The position numbers and the translations under genes were made by a program. A stretch of 5,408 nt of DNA. It comes from Kingella denitrificans ATCC 33394. GTDB taxonomy: Bacteria; Pseudomonadota; Gammaproteobacteria; Burkholderiales; Neisseriaceae. The stretch spans positions 553,741 through 559,148 of the forward strand of contig NZ_GL870929.1 in assembly GCF_000190695.1 (NCBI RefSeq). Direction: 5' to 3'. How positions within the stretch are numbered: position 1 is the stretch's first letter; every line of letters starts with the position of its first letter. Positions 5,332-5,408 of the stretch are shown here, piece after piece. Under the pieces are notes generated by a model. It was not told where the DNA came from and did no database searches. It worked only from the letters and a program-made list of their open reading frames with translations.

Positions 5332-5408
5332 AATAAATTCTGCTTTACTAATTGTTTTAAAATAGAAATTTGAACTTTTATTTCACCGTGGTTAAAACGC
5401 CATTCACA
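5328..5408 (-). CDS. IS1595-family (IS1016-like) transposase, C-terminal end only
   Basis: Reading from the window edge, the minus strand is open for 26 codons and then stops with TAG at 5328-5330. It begins CEWRFNH and ends ILKQLVKQNLF. A conserved E-W/F-R-F/Y-N-H block close to the C-terminus, followed by a short Leu/Lys-rich tail, is what I know from the DDE (ISXO2-like) transposases of the IS1595 family, including the IS1016 group common in Neisseria and Haemophilus. Those enzymes cut and join the ends of their own small insertion sequence. The start and the DDE catalytic core lie beyond the window, so whether the gene is intact cannot be judged. The stop codon falls inside the putative terminal repeat, which is usual for compact IS elements. 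The gene points the same way as tnsA, so its transcript could read into the transposition operon. The family call rests on only 26 residues, helped by the matching terminal repeat. Confidence 0.72.
   Translation of the reverse strand, partial: CEWRFNHGEIKVQISILKQLVKQNLF

Larger units (their letters stand above)
5311..5408 (-). mobile_element. Partial IS1595/IS1016-like insertion sequence, one end
   Basis: This stretch joins a transposase C-terminus (stop at 5328-5330) to a terminal sequence whose outer edge reads GGGGCTGTAC from 5311. The order of transposase stop, then terminal repeat, then foreign DNA is that of an IS end. The start of the repeat resembles the GGGGCTGTACTAGAT-type ends I recall for IS1016-like elements; this is from memory and was not searched. 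IS1595-family insertions usually duplicate 8 bp of target, so TTAAACTT at 5303-5310 is the candidate duplication. Its partner would be at the far end of the IS, outside the window. The IS sits between tnsA and wherever the Tn7-like right end is or was. Confidence 0.65.

Noticed and set aside
5401..5408. Window ends in ACA, like the outer end of a Tn7-type right end
   Set aside because: On the minus strand these bases are codons of the IS1595-type transposase C-terminus (CEW...), which explains the region better. The AT-rich motifs at 5301-5309, 5369-5377 and 5390-5398 looked like weak TnsB repeats, but two of the three lie inside that coding tail.
1..5408. CRISPR-associated transposon
   Set aside because: No Cas gene and no direct-repeat array are present. 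The single TniQ lies within a TnsABC-TniQ operon and is longer than the smallest CRISPR-associated TniQ proteins.

Overview
The window is a mobile-element region from a member of the Neisseriaceae, most likely the Kingella / Simonsiella / Alysiella side of the family. The evidence is the DNA uptake sequences (DUS): exact copies of the Kingella-type (AGGCAGCCTGAA) or Simonsiella-type (AGGCTGCCTGAA) 12-mer occur at 40, 1219, 2296 and 4959, with several 11/12 matches. Base composition is moderately AT-rich by eye. Every gene I can support lies on the minus strand, so the region is read from high to low coordinates.

Right edge (5408 to 5311): the last 26 codons of an IS1595-family (IS1016-like) transposase, a stop, and what looks like the outer terminal repeat of that IS, beginning GGGGCTGTAC at 5311. 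It ends only 36 bp before the next gene.

Core (5274 to 859): a four-gene transposition operon of the Tn7 / Tn5053 superfamily. The genes are tnsA (endonuclease), tnsB/tniA (DDE transposase), tnsC/tniB (AAA+ ATPase) and tniQ (zinc-binding target selector). Each adjacent pair overlaps by the tetranucleotide ATGA, so the four proteins are probably made by coupled translation. The ATPase and TniQ are short and TniB-like, while the TnsA gives the element the cut-and-paste chemistry of Tn7. All catalytic motifs are present and no reading frame is broken.

Left part (858 to 54): a type II toxin-antitoxin pair, a DUF1778 ribbon-helix-helix antitoxin followed by a GNAT acetyltransferase toxin, also joined by an ATGA overlap. 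It has its own likely promoter (TTCACA-18-TAAAAT) carrying two adjacent palindromes that look like autoregulatory operators. Its place directly after tniQ is where Tn7-like elements usually start their cargo. A perfect DUS follows the toxin stop by two bases.

How they fit: TnsC would link a TniQ-chosen target to the TnsA+TnsB transposase, and the toxin-antitoxin pair would stabilise the inserted element. Neither transposon end is visible. The left end should lie beyond position 1. The right end is either beyond the IS or has been removed by it, so the element may be IS-interrupted and possibly immobile. I found no CRISPR array, Cas gene, tRNA or rRNA.
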